A stretch of 64,000 bases of DNA from NCBI RefSeq assembly GCF_000153185.1, contig NZ_CH724149.1, positions 874,232 through 938,231 of the forward strand. The letters run 5' to 3'. The position numbers and the translations under genes were made by a program. Below, in pieces: positions 40,343 through 49,529 of this stretch. Origin of the DNA: Reinekea blandensis MED297. Its GTDB lineage: Bacteria; Pseudomonadota; Gammaproteobacteria; Pseudomonadales; Natronospirillaceae. Numbering within the stretch: position 1 is the first letter of the stretch; every line of letters starts with the position of its first letter. The notes beneath the pieces are model-generated. The model saw only the letters and a program-made list of their open reading frames with translations, was not told the DNA's origin and did no database searches.

Positions 40343-42058
40343 ATGTCATCGAGGAAGAGTAAAGAGTTGTTTGAAGCCATCTGTTTCTTTGGTCGGAAAT
40401 CGATCGTGAAACAAATGCGTTATTCCGAGTTTGAAGCGGTCCTCGATGGTGTTGTTGGCGTTACTGAGCTTGCAAACAAAGAAGTCCAAGCGGCGTATGT
40501 GAAAATTACATCGGGTCTGAAAATACACAGCGTTGTGACCTTTAACATTGAGTTCAATGCGAATGGCTTTGCCGATGAAGACTGGAACATCCCATTACGT
40601 CACCTGGCTGATAACGCCGGCCCTGGCCCTGATCTGGGGGCGGGTCCCATTCGCTTGGCCTGTCGAAGTCAATGCTCTGTGTCTTGGTATCAACGAGAGC
40701 TTTGGGAGCCCAATCAGCGTGATATCAATCATTTTCAATTATTAAAAGAAGCCGTTGCCGGCAACAAGCTCGGGCTGATCAAGGATGAGGACGACTTTGC
40801 ACAGGAACCACCAGTTATTCACGCGGCCGAGGCTGAAGTTCCCCTGATGTCTGAAACCGTTGAGGTCCCGACACTGGATGTTCCTGTTGTGGGCAATGAT
40901 GATGAAGTGCGTCAGAAGCTGGAAGCTCAGGCTGCTGAGTTCCAGAAAAAGGTCGACCTGTTGATCAGTCGTCAAAAACAGACGCTGCAGGGGCTCGAAG
41001 AAAAGTATCGAGATGAAATCGATCAGGTAAAGCGTGCTATGCGCAATGAAGCTCAGAGCTACCGTCATCGGGCTCAGGAGCTTGAACAGCAGTCTAACCA
41101 GAATCGTGTGTTGCTGGAAAAGCTGCAGTCCAGAAACACCAAACTTGAGCGTGAGCAGATTCAGTTACGAGAACAGGCCGAGAGTCAAAAAGATCAATAT
41201 GATCAGTTAAAAGATGAGTACCTGACGTTACTGAGGAATCAGAACAAAGCAGAAGATGAAAAAACTCAGGAAGTTATTCATCTGAAAGAAGAGCTGACAG
41301 CCAAATCAGTTGAAATGGAAGAGTTGGCGGAAGATATCGCCTCGCTAAGAGTGCAAAATGCCGAACTCACCGAAAAAGTGGGTGGATATCAACAGCAGGT
41401 TCACGATGCCAATAGCTCAAATACTACAGAAATGGCAGAGCTGAACAACACTCTCGAAGAAAAGCAGAACGAAATTGCGCAGTTGCGTGCGCAGATTCTG
41501 GGTTTGCAGTCAGAGAAAGAACGATTCCAATCTCAGGTCACCAGTCTGAAAACAGAATCTGATCGAAATGATAAAACTTCTGCTGAACAGGAAGCCCGCA
41601 ATCAATCGTTGCTCGAATCTCTGAAGACCACCGAGTTTAAAGTTCAGGAGTTGACGCAGTCGGTGCGTAAGTTAACGGCTGAAAACGAGCGATTGGCAGA
41701 AGAGCTGTCAGAAGCAGAAGATAACGCGGTTGACTCGAACGATCTCTTTTCGAAAATGGAACAGCTGGAGTTGGTGTTCGTTGCTTATCACCCGGGGGCC
41801 GGGCACATCAGCTTGCCGGCCCGTCAGCTGGAAGATTATTTAGAGAAACCGCTGGCCGTGGCGGCGCAAAAATGCGCGGTAACCCTGGAGCACTACAAGG
41901 CCTGGTTGGTACATCACGACAGCCCTGAGTGCGAAGAATGCGGTGTGCCCGTGAAGCGAGTGGATACGCCTTCTGACTTCCAGCCGGGGATCAGCAATCA
42001 CTGTGTTAAACACCGCGTTGCTGGCGGAAACATAGCAATGTTTCGCAAGTCCAGCTAA
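40343..42058 (+). CDS. Long coiled-coil protein with C-terminal Cys/His motif, function unknown
   Basis: A 571-residue protein I cannot name. ATG 40343 has GAGG at 40333-40336; an in-frame TTG at 40331 is less likely. Residues 1-140 form a small globular N-domain (SKELFEAICFFGRKSIVKQM). An acidic Pro-rich linker follows, and about residues 185-470 are heptad-rich, Glu/Gln/Lys-rich coiled coil. A C-terminal globular part ends in CEEC (C530, C533) and NHCVKH (C554, H557), which could hold one zinc. No signal peptide or membrane helix. It looks cytosolic and structural; SMC-like annotation would rest only on the coiled coil. Confidence 0.85.
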   Translation: MSSRKSKELFEAICFFGRKSIVKQMRYSEFEAVLDGVVGVTELANKEVQAAYVKITSGLKIHSVVTFNIEFNANGFADEDWNIPLRHLADNAGPGPDLGAGPIRLACRSQCSVSWYQRELWEPNQRDINHFQLLKEAVAGNKLGLIKDEDDFAQEPPVIHAAEAEVPLMSETVEVPTLDVPVVGNDDEVRQKLEAQAAEFQKKVDLLISRQKQTLQGLEEKYRDEIDQVKRAMRNEAQSYRHRAQELEQQSNQNRVLLEKLQSRNTKLEREQIQLREQAESQKDQYDQLKDEYLTLLRNQNKAEDEKTQEVIHLKEELTAKSVEMEELAEDIASLRVQNAELTEKVGGYQQQVHDANSSNTTEMAELNNTLEEKQNEIAQLRAQILGLQSEKERFQSQVTSLKTESDRNDKTSAEQEARNQSLLESLKTTEFKVQELTQSVRKLTAENERLAEELSEAEDNAVDSNDLFSKMEQLELVFVAYHPGAGHISLPARQLEDYLEKPLAVAAQKCAVTLEHYKAWLVHHDSPECEECGVPVKRVDTPSDFQPGISNHCVKHRVAGGNIAMFRKSS

Positions 42059-42066
42059 CCGAATCG

Positions 42067-42975
42067 TTGTTCCCTCACCCGAAAGCCCCTTCAGATGATT
42101 TGCTCTCGAAGGGGCTGGTATTTCCTGAAACACTCCCTTTAACAGACTGGCCCGGTCGACCAGGACTGCAGATTCTCCGTGGAGATTTACTGAATCCGGT
42201 TGTATCCGGTAACAAGCTGTTCAAGCTGAGGCCATTGCTTCAGCAAGCCACGAAACAAAAGGCGTCCACATTGATTTCGGTCGGCGGCCGGTATTCAAAC
42301 CACTTACATGCGTTGAGCTGGGCCGCTCGTGCAACGGGTCTGGCGTCGGTAGGGTTGGTGCGTGGTTTTCCGGAACAGGAGTTGACCCCAACATTAGCGG
42401 ATTGTCAGCGATGGGGCATGCAGCTTGAATTTTTGCCCCCTAAAGATTATCAGGAACGTCATAAAACCGAGTTTTGGCAAACTTGGACCTCACGTTTTCC
42501 TGAGAGCTTTGCAATCGAAGAGGGCGGCTGGTCAGAACAAGCCATCAAAGGGTCGTCGCAGTGGTGGCAGTATTTACCGTCAGATATTGATTGCGTTGTC
42601 TGTGCAGTAGGCTCGGGCGCAACATTGGCAGGCTTGTTACGGGCGGCACCTCAGGGGGTTCGGGTGGTCGGTGTCCCTGTTTATCGAGATCCTCAGCATT
42701 ATCAGTCACTGGTTATGCGGCTCATGGAAATGAGCATTGCTACAGAGCCACTCGAGCTTTTAGTGCCCCAGGCGGATCGGGGGTTTGGTAAGTTGACCAC
42801 TGAGCAGCAGGCGTTCAGAGTTTTGTTTACCGAGACTACTGGGGTGTCGACAGACCCGGTGTATACGTCGAAAGTGGTGCATGCCGTCGATCAATGGTGG
42901 CACGAGTCTGAAGCGCTTCGACGTTGGCGAACGGTTGTTATTCACACCGGCGGGCTGCAGGGAAATCGTTCTTAG
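42067..42975 (+). CDS. PLP-dependent enzyme, D-cysteine desulfhydrase/ACC deaminase family
   Basis: A 302-residue fold-type II PLP enzyme. LRGDLLNPVVSGNKLFKLRP contains the Schiff-base Lys of SGNK, followed by SVGGRYSNHLHALSWAA, the substrate-side Ser/Asn block of this family, and AVGSGATLAGLLRA, which binds the PLP phosphate. Reaction could be D-cysteine desulfhydration or ACC deamination; I cannot choose. The start is unclear: TTG 42067 is the first in-frame candidate, with no good ribosome site. It follows the coiled-coil gene by 8 nt. Confidence 0.82.
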   Translation: MFPHPKAPSDDLLSKGLVFPETLPLTDWPGRPGLQILRGDLLNPVVSGNKLFKLRPLLQQATKQKASTLISVGGRYSNHLHALSWAARATGLASVGLVRGFPEQELTPTLADCQRWGMQLEFLPPKDYQERHKTEFWQTWTSRFPESFAIEEGGWSEQAIKGSSQWWQYLPSDIDCVVCAVGSGATLAGLLRAAPQGVRVVGVPVYRDPQHYQSLVMRLMEMSIATEPLELLVPQADRGFGKLTTEQQAFRVLFTETTGVSTDPVYTSKVVHAVDQWWHESEALRRWRTVVIHTGGLQGNRS

Positions 42976-43141
42976 TTTCAGTACAACCTCATTTCGATTA
43001 GTGAGGCTTATTTCTGTCAGACCGCGAATGAGTCATTTGGGTTTTCAACGTGAGTAAGCGATAACCAGGCACTCCAAGTGAGCATCTGCGCCGAAGGGGC
43101 GGGTCTCTTCAGTACACTAGCTGAAGGCGAAGGCTGGCTCG

Positions 43142-43150
43142 TGATATACT
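43142..43150 (+). promoter_or_regulatory. Extended -10 promoter before the YlqF-type GTPase
   Basis: TGA-TATACT at 43142-43150 is an extended -10 with no good -35 (TGAAGG at 43122). It lies 27 bp before the ATG at 43178. Confidence 0.5.
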
Positions 43151-43177
43151 GCGGGTTTTCCTCAACAGACAGAACAG

Positions 43178-44038
43178 ATGGCTAAAATTAACTGGTTCCC
43201 TGGTCATATGGCCAAAGCTCGCCGGCAGATCAGTGAGATCATTCCAAAAATTGATGTGGTAATTGAAGTACTGGATGCTCGCATCCCCTTGTCCAGTATG
43301 AACCCGATCCTGACCAAGGTACGGCGGGACAAGCCGGTACTGCGTTTGTTGAGTAAGTCCGATCTGGCCGATCCCGAAGTGACTGAAAAGTGGCAGCGGC
43401 ATCTTGAGCAAGAGCGTCATATCCGTGTCGTTCCCATGGTTATGAGCAATCGAAAGCAGTTGGCTAAAGTGACCGATTATTGCCGGGAGTTGGTGCCTAA
43501 TCGGGGAACAGTGGGCAAACCGGTGCGTTCGGTTGTCGTTGGTATTCCGAATGTGGGTAAGTCGACATTAATTAACGGTCTCGCCGGGAAAAAAATTGCT
43601 CGCGTCGGTGATGAGCCGGCCGTTACCCGAAATCAACAAAAAATTCAGTTAGCGCAGGATTTCACTCTGATGGATACGCCGGGAATCATGTGGCCCTCAC
43701 CGGACAGCGAAGTGGGTGGGTATCGGCTGGCAGCCAGCGGTGCCATTCGGGATACGGCCGTTGAGTATGAAGACATCGCTTTGTTTACTGTGGATTATCT
43801 GGCGCAGCGCTACCCTGAGGCGTTGATGGCAAGATACAAACTGTCTGAAGTTGCCGATACGGCCATGGATACCATGGCAATGATCGCCAGAAAGCGTGCC
43901 TGTGTTCGGGGTAAAGAAGTCGACTGGCATCGGGTGAGCGAAGTTGTGCTGAAAGATTTTCGCTCTGGCGCATTGGGCCGGATCAGTCTGGAAGAACCCG
44001 ATCGGGAAGTACCTTATCGCGATCTGGAGGCGGACTGA
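43178..44038 (+). CDS. Ribosome biogenesis GTPase, YlqF/RbgA family
   Basis: A 286-residue circularly permuted GTPase. Motif order is G4 (LLSKSDLADP, a variant of NKxD), then G1 GIPNVGKSTL, G2 as a Thr in PAVTRNQQ, and G3 MDTPGIMWP, the permuted G4-G1-G3 order of YlqF/YawG. It begins MAKINWFPGHMAKARRQ, the family's conserved N-terminus. In Bacillus RbgA matures the 50S subunit; a similar role is inferred. It is monocistronic and convergent with the HDAC-family gene. Confidence 0.94.
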   Translation: MAKINWFPGHMAKARRQISEIIPKIDVVIEVLDARIPLSSMNPILTKVRRDKPVLRLLSKSDLADPEVTEKWQRHLEQERHIRVVPMVMSNRKQLAKVTDYCRELVPNRGTVGKPVRSVVVGIPNVGKSTLINGLAGKKIARVGDEPAVTRNQQKIQLAQDFTLMDTPGIMWPSPDSEVGGYRLAASGAIRDTAVEYEDIALFTVDYLAQRYPEALMARYKLSEVADTAMDTMAMIARKRACVRGKEVDWHRVSEVVLKDFRSGALGRISLEEPDREVPYRDLEAD

Positions 44039-44059
44039 CTCAGCAGTGCCATCAGGCTG

Positions 44060-44986
44060 TTATGGGTTACTGAGACTCCGGATATGCAGTTCCGCGCTGT
44101 CAGCCAGCGACTTAAGGTCATAGCCACCTTCCAGCATGGAGACAATGCGGCCCTGGCAGTGGCTGTCGGCAAAGTGTTTCAGCTCTTCTGTTAACCAGTA
44201 ATAGTCGTCTGTCTGCCAGTTAATCTGCCCCATCGGGTCATTGGTATGAGCATCAAACCCTGCTGAGATAAACAGCATTTCTGGTTGGTGCTCAATCAAG
44301 GCGGGAAGCCATTCGTTTTGCCAGGCCTCTTTCACATCTCGGAAGTCTGAAAACGCAACCATCGGTGTCAGCAGTATGTGAGGGTGCTCAAGCGCCCAAT
44401 GTTTGTTAGGGTAGAAAGGGTGCTGGAAGCTCGTACAAATCATCACCTCAGGACGGTTTTCATACATTTCGATGGTGCCGTTGCATTGGTGGACGTCGAA
44501 ATCAATGATGGCCACGCGAGAAAGCTTGTGGTGCTTGAGAGCGTGTTCAGCGGCAACGGCAATGTTGTTGAAAAAGCAAAATCCCATCGTTACGTTGGGT
44601 TCGGCATGATGTCCAGGTGGACGAACGGCACAGAATGCCCGGTTAAACGCCCCGTTCATAATACCGTCAACGGCCTGAATGCCGGCACCTGCGGCCAGAT
44701 AGCTGGCTTCATAGGTGTAAGGCCCCATCAGGGTGTCTGGATCGGCCTGAATCAGACCATACTTGGGGTTGATACGGTCCAGTTGATCTACGTAAGTGCT
44801 GTGGTGCACCCGAAGAATCTGCGATTTAGTGGCCTGAAAGGCTTTCAGGGGCAGGAGTTGCTCCATCAAACCCGACTCAATCAACCGTTCGCGAATGATT
44901 TCCGTCCGCCGTGGTGACTCAGGATGGTCTTCACCCATGTCATGCAGTTCGCAATGCTCATGATAAATAAATGCGGTTTTCGTCAT
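44060..44986 (-). CDS. Histone deacetylase-family amidohydrolase
   Basis: A 308-residue zinc amidohydrolase of the HDAC/acetoin-utilisation/polyamine deacetylase superfamily. RPPGHHAEPN holds the catalytic His pair, DFDVHQCNGT two zinc ligands (Asp and His), SAGFDAHTNDP the third zinc ligand, and LEGGYDLKSL the transition-state Tyr. DVHQCNGT differs from the usual DVHxGNGT by Cys for Gly. Bacterial members act on acetylpolyamines or acetyl-lysine. It is divergent from the Pat-type acetyltransferase gene 76 nt away, an acetylation/deacetylation pair. Confidence 0.92.
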   Translation of the reverse strand: MTKTAFIYHEHCELHDMGEDHPESPRRTEIIRERLIESGLMEQLLPLKAFQATKSQILRVHHSTYVDQLDRINPKYGLIQADPDTLMGPYTYEASYLAAGAGIQAVDGIMNGAFNRAFCAVRPPGHHAEPNVTMGFCFFNNIAVAAEHALKHHKLSRVAIIDFDVHQCNGTIEMYENRPEVMICTSFQHPFYPNKHWALEHPHILLTPMVAFSDFRDVKEAWQNEWLPALIEHQPEMLFISAGFDAHTNDPMGQINWQTDDYYWLTEELKHFADSHCQGRIVSMLEGGYDLKSLADSAELHIRSLSNP

Positions 44987-45062
44987 CGTTGATGCAGGCC
45001 ATTGAATTCACAGGCATTATAGGTCTAGAGTATTTCGAATACATCCCGACTTTGGTGTAAAC

Positions 45063-47696
45063 ATGCCCGACCTGAGTTCATTTTTTGCTCCAAAGGCGAT
45101 CGCTGTTGTCGGTGCTTCCGAGCGCGAAAGCAGTATGGGGGGCCTGGTTCTTCAGAATCTGCGCAGTTCATCTTTTGAGCATCCGATATTTGCTGTCAAC
45201 CTGAAAGGTTACGATCAGGTTTTCGGTTATCCCTGTGTTCGTTATCTGCGCGAAATTGAAACCCAGGTCGATCTGGCCATTCTCTGTGTCCCTCCCGAAG
45301 TGATCCCCCGTGTTTTACGACAGATGGGGCGATTGAACATTCGCGCTGCCCTGATTCTGACAGGTGGACTGGCTCGTCAGTTAAATTTTAATCCGGCTAT
45401 GAACACCAAGATCGGAGAACTTGCCCGCGAACTCGGCATACGACTCATGGGACCAAACTGTCTGGGCATTCTGGTGCCAGATCATCACATGAACGCCAGC
45501 TATACCCACCTCGATGCGCTACCGGGCTCTGCTGCATACATCGGCCATTCCGCTGCACTTGGGTCCGCACTGCTGGACTGGGCGGGCGCCCGGGGCATTG
45601 GCTTTTCTCATTTTTTGACATTGGGCGCGAGCGCTGATATCCGGATTTCCGATGTCGTTGATAATCTGGCTGCAGACCGGCGGGTTAAGGCCATTCTTAT
45701 TCATCTGGAGCAGATCCGTGATGCCAATCGATTGCTAACCGCACTCAGGGCCGCATCACGTTCCAAAAAAGTACTGGCACTGCGCACCCATTCAACCGAT
45801 GCACTGCCGAACGGTGTCACTGATATTCAGAAGATTGACGCTGAATTTTTCGCCCGAGCCGGGGTTTTGCAGGTTGATACCGTCGATGGGCTGTTTGGCG
45901 GATTGGAAATATTGTCCCGCTCAAAGCCACTGCATTTCCGTAATCTGGCCATTGTCAGTAACGGTATGGGCACCGCCATGCTTGCCCGTCAGAACCTGTT
46001 AAGACAATCGGGAGAGTTGGCCTCGCCGATCGAATCAGACTATATCAGGGCTCATACCTGGTACACCGAAGAGACCGGTGGCAATCCCGCAATTCTGCCG
46101 CCACAGTCGTCTGGTGATGATTATGTTGGGCTCTTACAGCAGTTAGAGCGACAACCCGGTCTTGGGGCTATTTTGGTCATCCACTCACCCAACCGTCGTT
46201 CAGATTCTACCTCGGTGGCGGAGACATTGCTTAAACACATTAAGCGCTCGCGTCGCCTGATTCTCACCTGTTTTCTGGGTGGATTGACGACCCAGGAAGC
46301 CCGGCGGATTTTTGATGGCCGTGGATTACTAAACTTTGATTCTCCAACGGAAGCGGTAAACGCCTATATAACACTTTCCAAGCACACTGAAGCTCAAGAG
46401 AAGCTGCGCGAAACACCGACAACCGATGCCCTGGACTTTCAACCAGATCATGACCAAGCCAAGCGTGTGATCTATCAGGCACGCCGGAACCGACGCGACT
46501 ATCTGACCTGGCCGGAGTCTCGTTATCTTTTGAGAGCTTATGGCTTCACGCTGGTCGACAGTACGTTTGATACCGATTTTGAACGCCTGGTATCCCGATT
46601 GACGCCGCGCTTTTTTCCAGCCGCGCTGCGGATTGTGCATCAGACCTACAGTTACCCATTTGCTTATCAGAAAACGCCGGCGGCCCGATGGCGAGGTTCC
46701 AAGATTGAAATTGTTGATGAGGCGGCACTGCGCGTTGCACAGTCGGAACTGATTGAAGAGAAAAACCGCAGAATGCCGGACTCCCGCATCCTGGGTTGGG
46801 CGGTCCAGCCGATGCGGCGTAAAGTCGATGCGATGCAGTTCAGCTTGGGAATTACCCGGGATAATACCTATGGACCGCTGATCTTTTTCGGCGAGGGCGG
46901 TTCTCATGCCGATATGCTGGCGGATCGGCAGGTAGCCTTAGTGCCCATCAACTCATCGTTGGCGAAACAGATGATTCAGCGCTCACATGGGTATCAGGTA
47001 CTGTTGGAACGCAGCCAGGATGTCGCCGGTGATATGAAGGTCCTGATACAGCATTGTGTCGCTTTGTCTCAAATGGTGATTGATAATCCGAGACTGTCCG
47101 GAGTTGAAGTAAATCTGTTACTGCAGAATGATGCGGAACCCATTGTGTTAGGCGCGGCAGCGTCCATTGGTGAAAAGCTCCGTCCGGCCTTGAATCCATA
47201 CCCGGCGCATATGGAAGAAAAAGTGCTGTTGAAAAACGGCAAAACCATCATGATTCGTCCAATACGGGGTGAAGACGAGCCGGAACTCAAAGCCTTTTTT
47301 GGTCGCTTCAGTTCGGAAGAACTGCGCTTAAGGTTCTTCTACAGCCGTCTGAAGTTTGAGCATCTCGAGTTGGCGACTATGAGCCAGATTGATTACCGGC
47401 GGGAAATGGTTTTTGTCGCGATGTCCCAAGGACTGATGATCGGCGAAATGCGTCTCTGGTGGGACATTAATCGCAATGAGATTGAGTTTTCGATCATGGT
47501 GGCGCCACAAGCTCAGGGGACCGGGCTGGCTGGCAGGTTAATGGAAAAAACCTTCCGTTATGCTGAAAGCCTGAAAGTTCGTACCATTGTGGCGGATGTC
47601 TTGCCGGAAAATGCGCCAATGCTGGGGCTGGCTCGCCATTACGGCTTTGAATCCGTACATGAAGATGACATCATTCGGGTGACGAAAGAACTCTGA
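45063..47696 (+). CDS. Protein lysine acetyltransferase, Pat/PatZ type
   Basis: An 877-residue fusion: a CoA-binding/NDP-forming acyl-CoA synthetase-like N-terminal region (FFAPKAIAVVGASERESSMG at residues 6-25, split as FAPKAIAVVGAS), a ligase-CoA domain, an ATP-grasp region and a C-terminal GNAT domain (MVAPQAQGTGLAGRLMEKTF and following). This is the layout of Salmonella Pat / E. coli PatZ (YfiQ), which acetylate acetyl-CoA synthetase and other proteins. An N-terminal acyl-CoA synthetase-like part is catalytically inactive in known Pat proteins. nudC follows after 10 nt. Confidence 0.93.
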   Translation: MPDLSSFFAPKAIAVVGASERESSMGGLVLQNLRSSSFEHPIFAVNLKGYDQVFGYPCVRYLREIETQVDLAILCVPPEVIPRVLRQMGRLNIRAALILTGGLARQLNFNPAMNTKIGELARELGIRLMGPNCLGILVPDHHMNASYTHLDALPGSAAYIGHSAALGSALLDWAGARGIGFSHFLTLGASADIRISDVVDNLAADRRVKAILIHLEQIRDANRLLTALRAASRSKKVLALRTHSTDALPNGVTDIQKIDAEFFARAGVLQVDTVDGLFGGLEILSRSKPLHFRNLAIVSNGMGTAMLARQNLLRQSGELASPIESDYIRAHTWYTEETGGNPAILPPQSSGDDYVGLLQQLERQPGLGAILVIHSPNRRSDSTSVAETLLKHIKRSRRLILTCFLGGLTTQEARRIFDGRGLLNFDSPTEAVNAYITLSKHTEAQEKLRETPTTDALDFQPDHDQAKRVIYQARRNRRDYLTWPESRYLLRAYGFTLVDSTFDTDFERLVSRLTPRFFPAALRIVHQTYSYPFAYQKTPAARWRGSKIEIVDEAALRVAQSELIEEKNRRMPDSRILGWAVQPMRRKVDAMQFSLGITRDNTYGPLIFFGEGGSHADMLADRQVALVPINSSLAKQMIQRSHGYQVLLERSQDVAGDMKVLIQHCVALSQMVIDNPRLSGVEVNLLLQNDAEPIVLGAAASIGEKLRPALNPYPAHMEEKVLLKNGKTIMIRPIRGEDEPELKAFFGRFSSEELRLRFFYSRLKFEHLELATMSQIDYRREMVFVAMSQGLMIGEMRLWWDINRNEIEFSIMVAPQAQGTGLAGRLMEKTFRYAESLKVRTIVADVLPENAPMLGLARHYGFESVHEDDIIRVTKEL

Positions 47697-47706
47697 TGGA
47701 CGTTTC

Positions 47707-48519
47707 ATGTTATACGAACTGGGTGCACACCGGATAGAACTGCCCGGGCAGGGCCCTGAACCGGGTCCGAACAGCCGTTACATCCTTTGGTACGAAGACC
47801 GAATCATCCTGAACGGTGATACCGTCGCTTGGGATGGGTCTCGACTCCCAGGAGAGGTGCATGAGTTGGAATTTGTGGCACTGTTGAACGGTCACGCCTA
47901 TTTTACGGCGCGCCTTCGCAACTCTGATGAAACCTTGGACTCCTGCACTCTGCGCGATGTTGCTTACCTCGGGGAAACCCAGTTTATGTTGTGCGCGCGG
48001 GCAAGGGCTCATCTTGATTGGGTGAAACAGCATCGGTTTTGTGGCCAGTGTGGGCAACCGGTGACTCAGGTTGAAGGTGAGTTCGCCAAACAGTGTGAAC
48101 CTTGCCGTTTGCGTTTCTATCCGCGCATATCGCCGTGCATCATCGTTTTGATTACCCGCGGTCGTGAGGTGTTATTGGCTCAGGGGGAAAAGCACAAGGA
48201 GCAGGGCTGGTACAGCACGCTGGCGGGCTTCATTGAATCCGGAGAGTCGGCTGAACAGGCGGTGATGCGAGAAGTTAAAGAAGAGGTGAACGTGGAGCTG
48301 CGCAACCTGCAGTACCTGAACAGTCAGGCGTGGCCATTTCCAAATCAGCTCATGCTCGGGTTTCAGGCGGAGTACGCCGGCGGCGAGATCGTACCAGCGG
48401 TCGGTGAAATTGCCGATGCCCGCTGGTTTGATATTGATGATCTGCCCAAGATCCCACCGACGATCTCAATCGCAGGATGGATGATTCGTCGGTATCAGCA
48501 ACTCATGGCAAACAGTTGA
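47707..48519 (+). CDS. nudC: NADH pyrophosphatase / NAD-cap decapping hydrolase
   Basis: NudC hydrolyses NADH and removes NAD caps from RNA. The 270-residue protein has a zinc ribbon (FCGQCGQP and CEPC, four Cys near residues 112-137), the Nudix box GFIESGESAEQAVMREVKEE and the family marker SQAWPFPNQ (normally SQPWPFPxS; the first Pro is Ala here). It abuts the convergent ccoM-like gene with no gap between the two stop codons. Confidence 0.96.
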   Translation: MLYELGAHRIELPGQGPEPGPNSRYILWYEDRIILNGDTVAWDGSRLPGEVHELEFVALLNGHAYFTARLRNSDETLDSCTLRDVAYLGETQFMLCARARAHLDWVKQHRFCGQCGQPVTQVEGEFAKQCEPCRLRFYPRISPCIIVLITRGREVLLAQGEKHKEQGWYSTLAGFIESGESAEQAVMREVKEEVNVELRNLQYLNSQAWPFPNQLMLGFQAEYAGGEIVPAVGEIADARWFDIDDLPKIPPTISIAGWMIRRYQQLMANS

Positions 48520-48639
48520 TTACTTTTCGTGGGAATGCTGTTTAGCGTCCTTACGCAGGAAATACACAACACCACCAAAGAACGCCACCATCAGCCCAAC
48601 GACGGCCAGCCCGGAAAAAACTACGGCATCCATATACAT
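48520..48639 (-). CDS. ccoM: Small membrane protein, CcoM-like cbb3 oxidase accessory subunit
   Basis: A 39-codon gene. The protein begins MYMDAVVFSGLAVVGLMVAF, continues with FFGGVVYFLRK and ends DAKQHSHEK: one membrane helix at about 5-28 and a short charged tail. Size, the VGLMVAFF core and the aromatic-Arg/Lys-Asp end fit my knowledge of the CcoM subunit of the Pseudomonas cbb3 oxidase. AGAGAGG stands 7 nt before the ATG. Upstream is a near-perfect Anr box (48704-48717) with a TACACT -10 at 48677-48682, placing the box at about -41. anr and the cco genes lie on the same strand. The name is by similarity recalled, not by search. Confidence 0.75.
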   Translation of the reverse strand: MYMDAVVFSGLAVVGLMVAFFGGVVYFLRKDAKQHSHEK

Positions 48640-48676
48640 AAAAAAACCTCTCTTAGACAGAATCTCCACACAATTC

Positions 48677-48682
48677 AGTGTA
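48677..48682 (-). promoter_or_regulatory. -10 element of the ccoM-like gene
   Basis: TACACT on the minus strand. A start about 7 nt on (near 48670) would put the Anr box centre 40-41 bp upstream, the class II FNR position. Confidence 0.55.
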
Positions 48683-48703
48683 GTAATCGGTCTTGGAGAG
48701 GTT

Positions 48704-48717
48704 TTGATCTGAATCAG
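48704..48717 (-). promoter_or_regulatory. Anr/FNR box upstream of the ccoM-like gene
   Basis: CTGAT-TCAG-ATCAA on the minus strand (TTGATCTGAATCAG on the plus) matches TTGAT-N4-ATCAA at 9 of 10 positions. It lies between the anr stop and the small gene's start. Confidence 0.75.
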
Positions 48718-48760
48718 GAAAGAAGCACTGATCGAGCGATTGGTTGATCAGTTGCTTGAC

Positions 48761-49504
48761 TTATCCGGCTTCAACGCCCAACTCAATACGTTCACATTCT
48801 GCCAGCGAAGCAATGTTGGTCAGTTCATCGAAGTTACTGATCACAATGTCTTTCGCACTACCGGTGGCTTCGAGAAGTCCTTGCTTCTGGAAGCGAGTGA
48901 AAACACGGCTGACGGTTTCAACGGCCAGACCCAGATAGTTGGCGATGTCTGCACGAGACATGGTCAGACGAAAAGAGGTTCCGGAAAAGCCGCGTCGTTT
49001 GAATCGGGCTGCCAGATTGATCAGAAAAGATGCGATGCGTTCTTCTGCACTTTTCTTGCTCAGCAACAGCATCATCTGCTGTTCTTCACGTAGCTCTTTG
49101 CTCATCAGACGCATCAACTGGCGACGCAGTTCCGGCATTTTACCGGACAGTTCATCTAAACGGTCAACTGGGATTTCGCAGACATTCGTCGTTTCCAGCG
49201 CTTTGGCAGATGCCGGGTAAGTAATGGAGTCGTAGCTTTCCAACCCGACGAGCTCACTGGCCAGATGGAAGCCGGTAATTTGTTCTTCACCTTCGTTAGT
49301 CAGAGTGTAAGTCTTGACTGTTCCAGTACGTACTGCGAAAACCGATTTGAATTCGTCGCCCTGGTAAAACAGGTGCTCACCTTTCTGCACCGGACGTCCT
49401 CGCTTGATGATGGCATCCAGCGCATCCATATCATCATGCGACAATGCCAGAGGTAAGCACAAAGGGTGCAGGCTGCAGTTTTTACAGGCTGTGGTGAGTG
49501 CCAT
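48761..49504 (-). CDS. anr: Oxygen-sensing transcription regulator Anr (FNR family)
   Basis: A 247-residue CRP/FNR regulator. Cys7, Cys10 and Cys16 with Cys109 match the four [4Fe-4S] ligands of FNR/Anr. The cAMP-like roll fold follows, then a dimerisation helix and a helix-turn-helix whose recognition helix [12 protein letters not shown] has the E--SR pattern that reads TTGAT half-sites. Boxes of that type lie before anr itself, ccoN and the ccoM-like gene. It controls the switch to micro-aerobic and anaerobic metabolism. Confidence 0.96.
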   Translation of the reverse strand: MALTTACKNCSLHPLCLPLALSHDDMDALDAIIKRGRPVQKGEHLFYQGDEFKSVFAVRTGTVKTYTLTNEGEEQITGFHLASELVGLESYDSITYPASAKALETTNVCEIPVDRLDELSGKMPELRRQLMRLMSKELREEQQMMLLLSKKSAEERIASFLINLAARFKRRGFSGTSFRLTMSRADIANYLGLAVETVSRVFTRFQKQGLLEATGSAKDIVISNFDELTNIASLAECERIELGVEAG

Positions 49505-49529
49505 TCAAAGACTCCAAACAAACTGAATA

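Noticed and set aside
44378..44917. 179-codon plus-strand frame over the HDAC-family gene
   Set aside because: Opposite strand of a gene with all catalytic motifs in place.
48740..49093. 117-codon plus-strand frame over anr
   Set aside because: Complement of the Anr DNA-binding and dimer region; no signals of its own.
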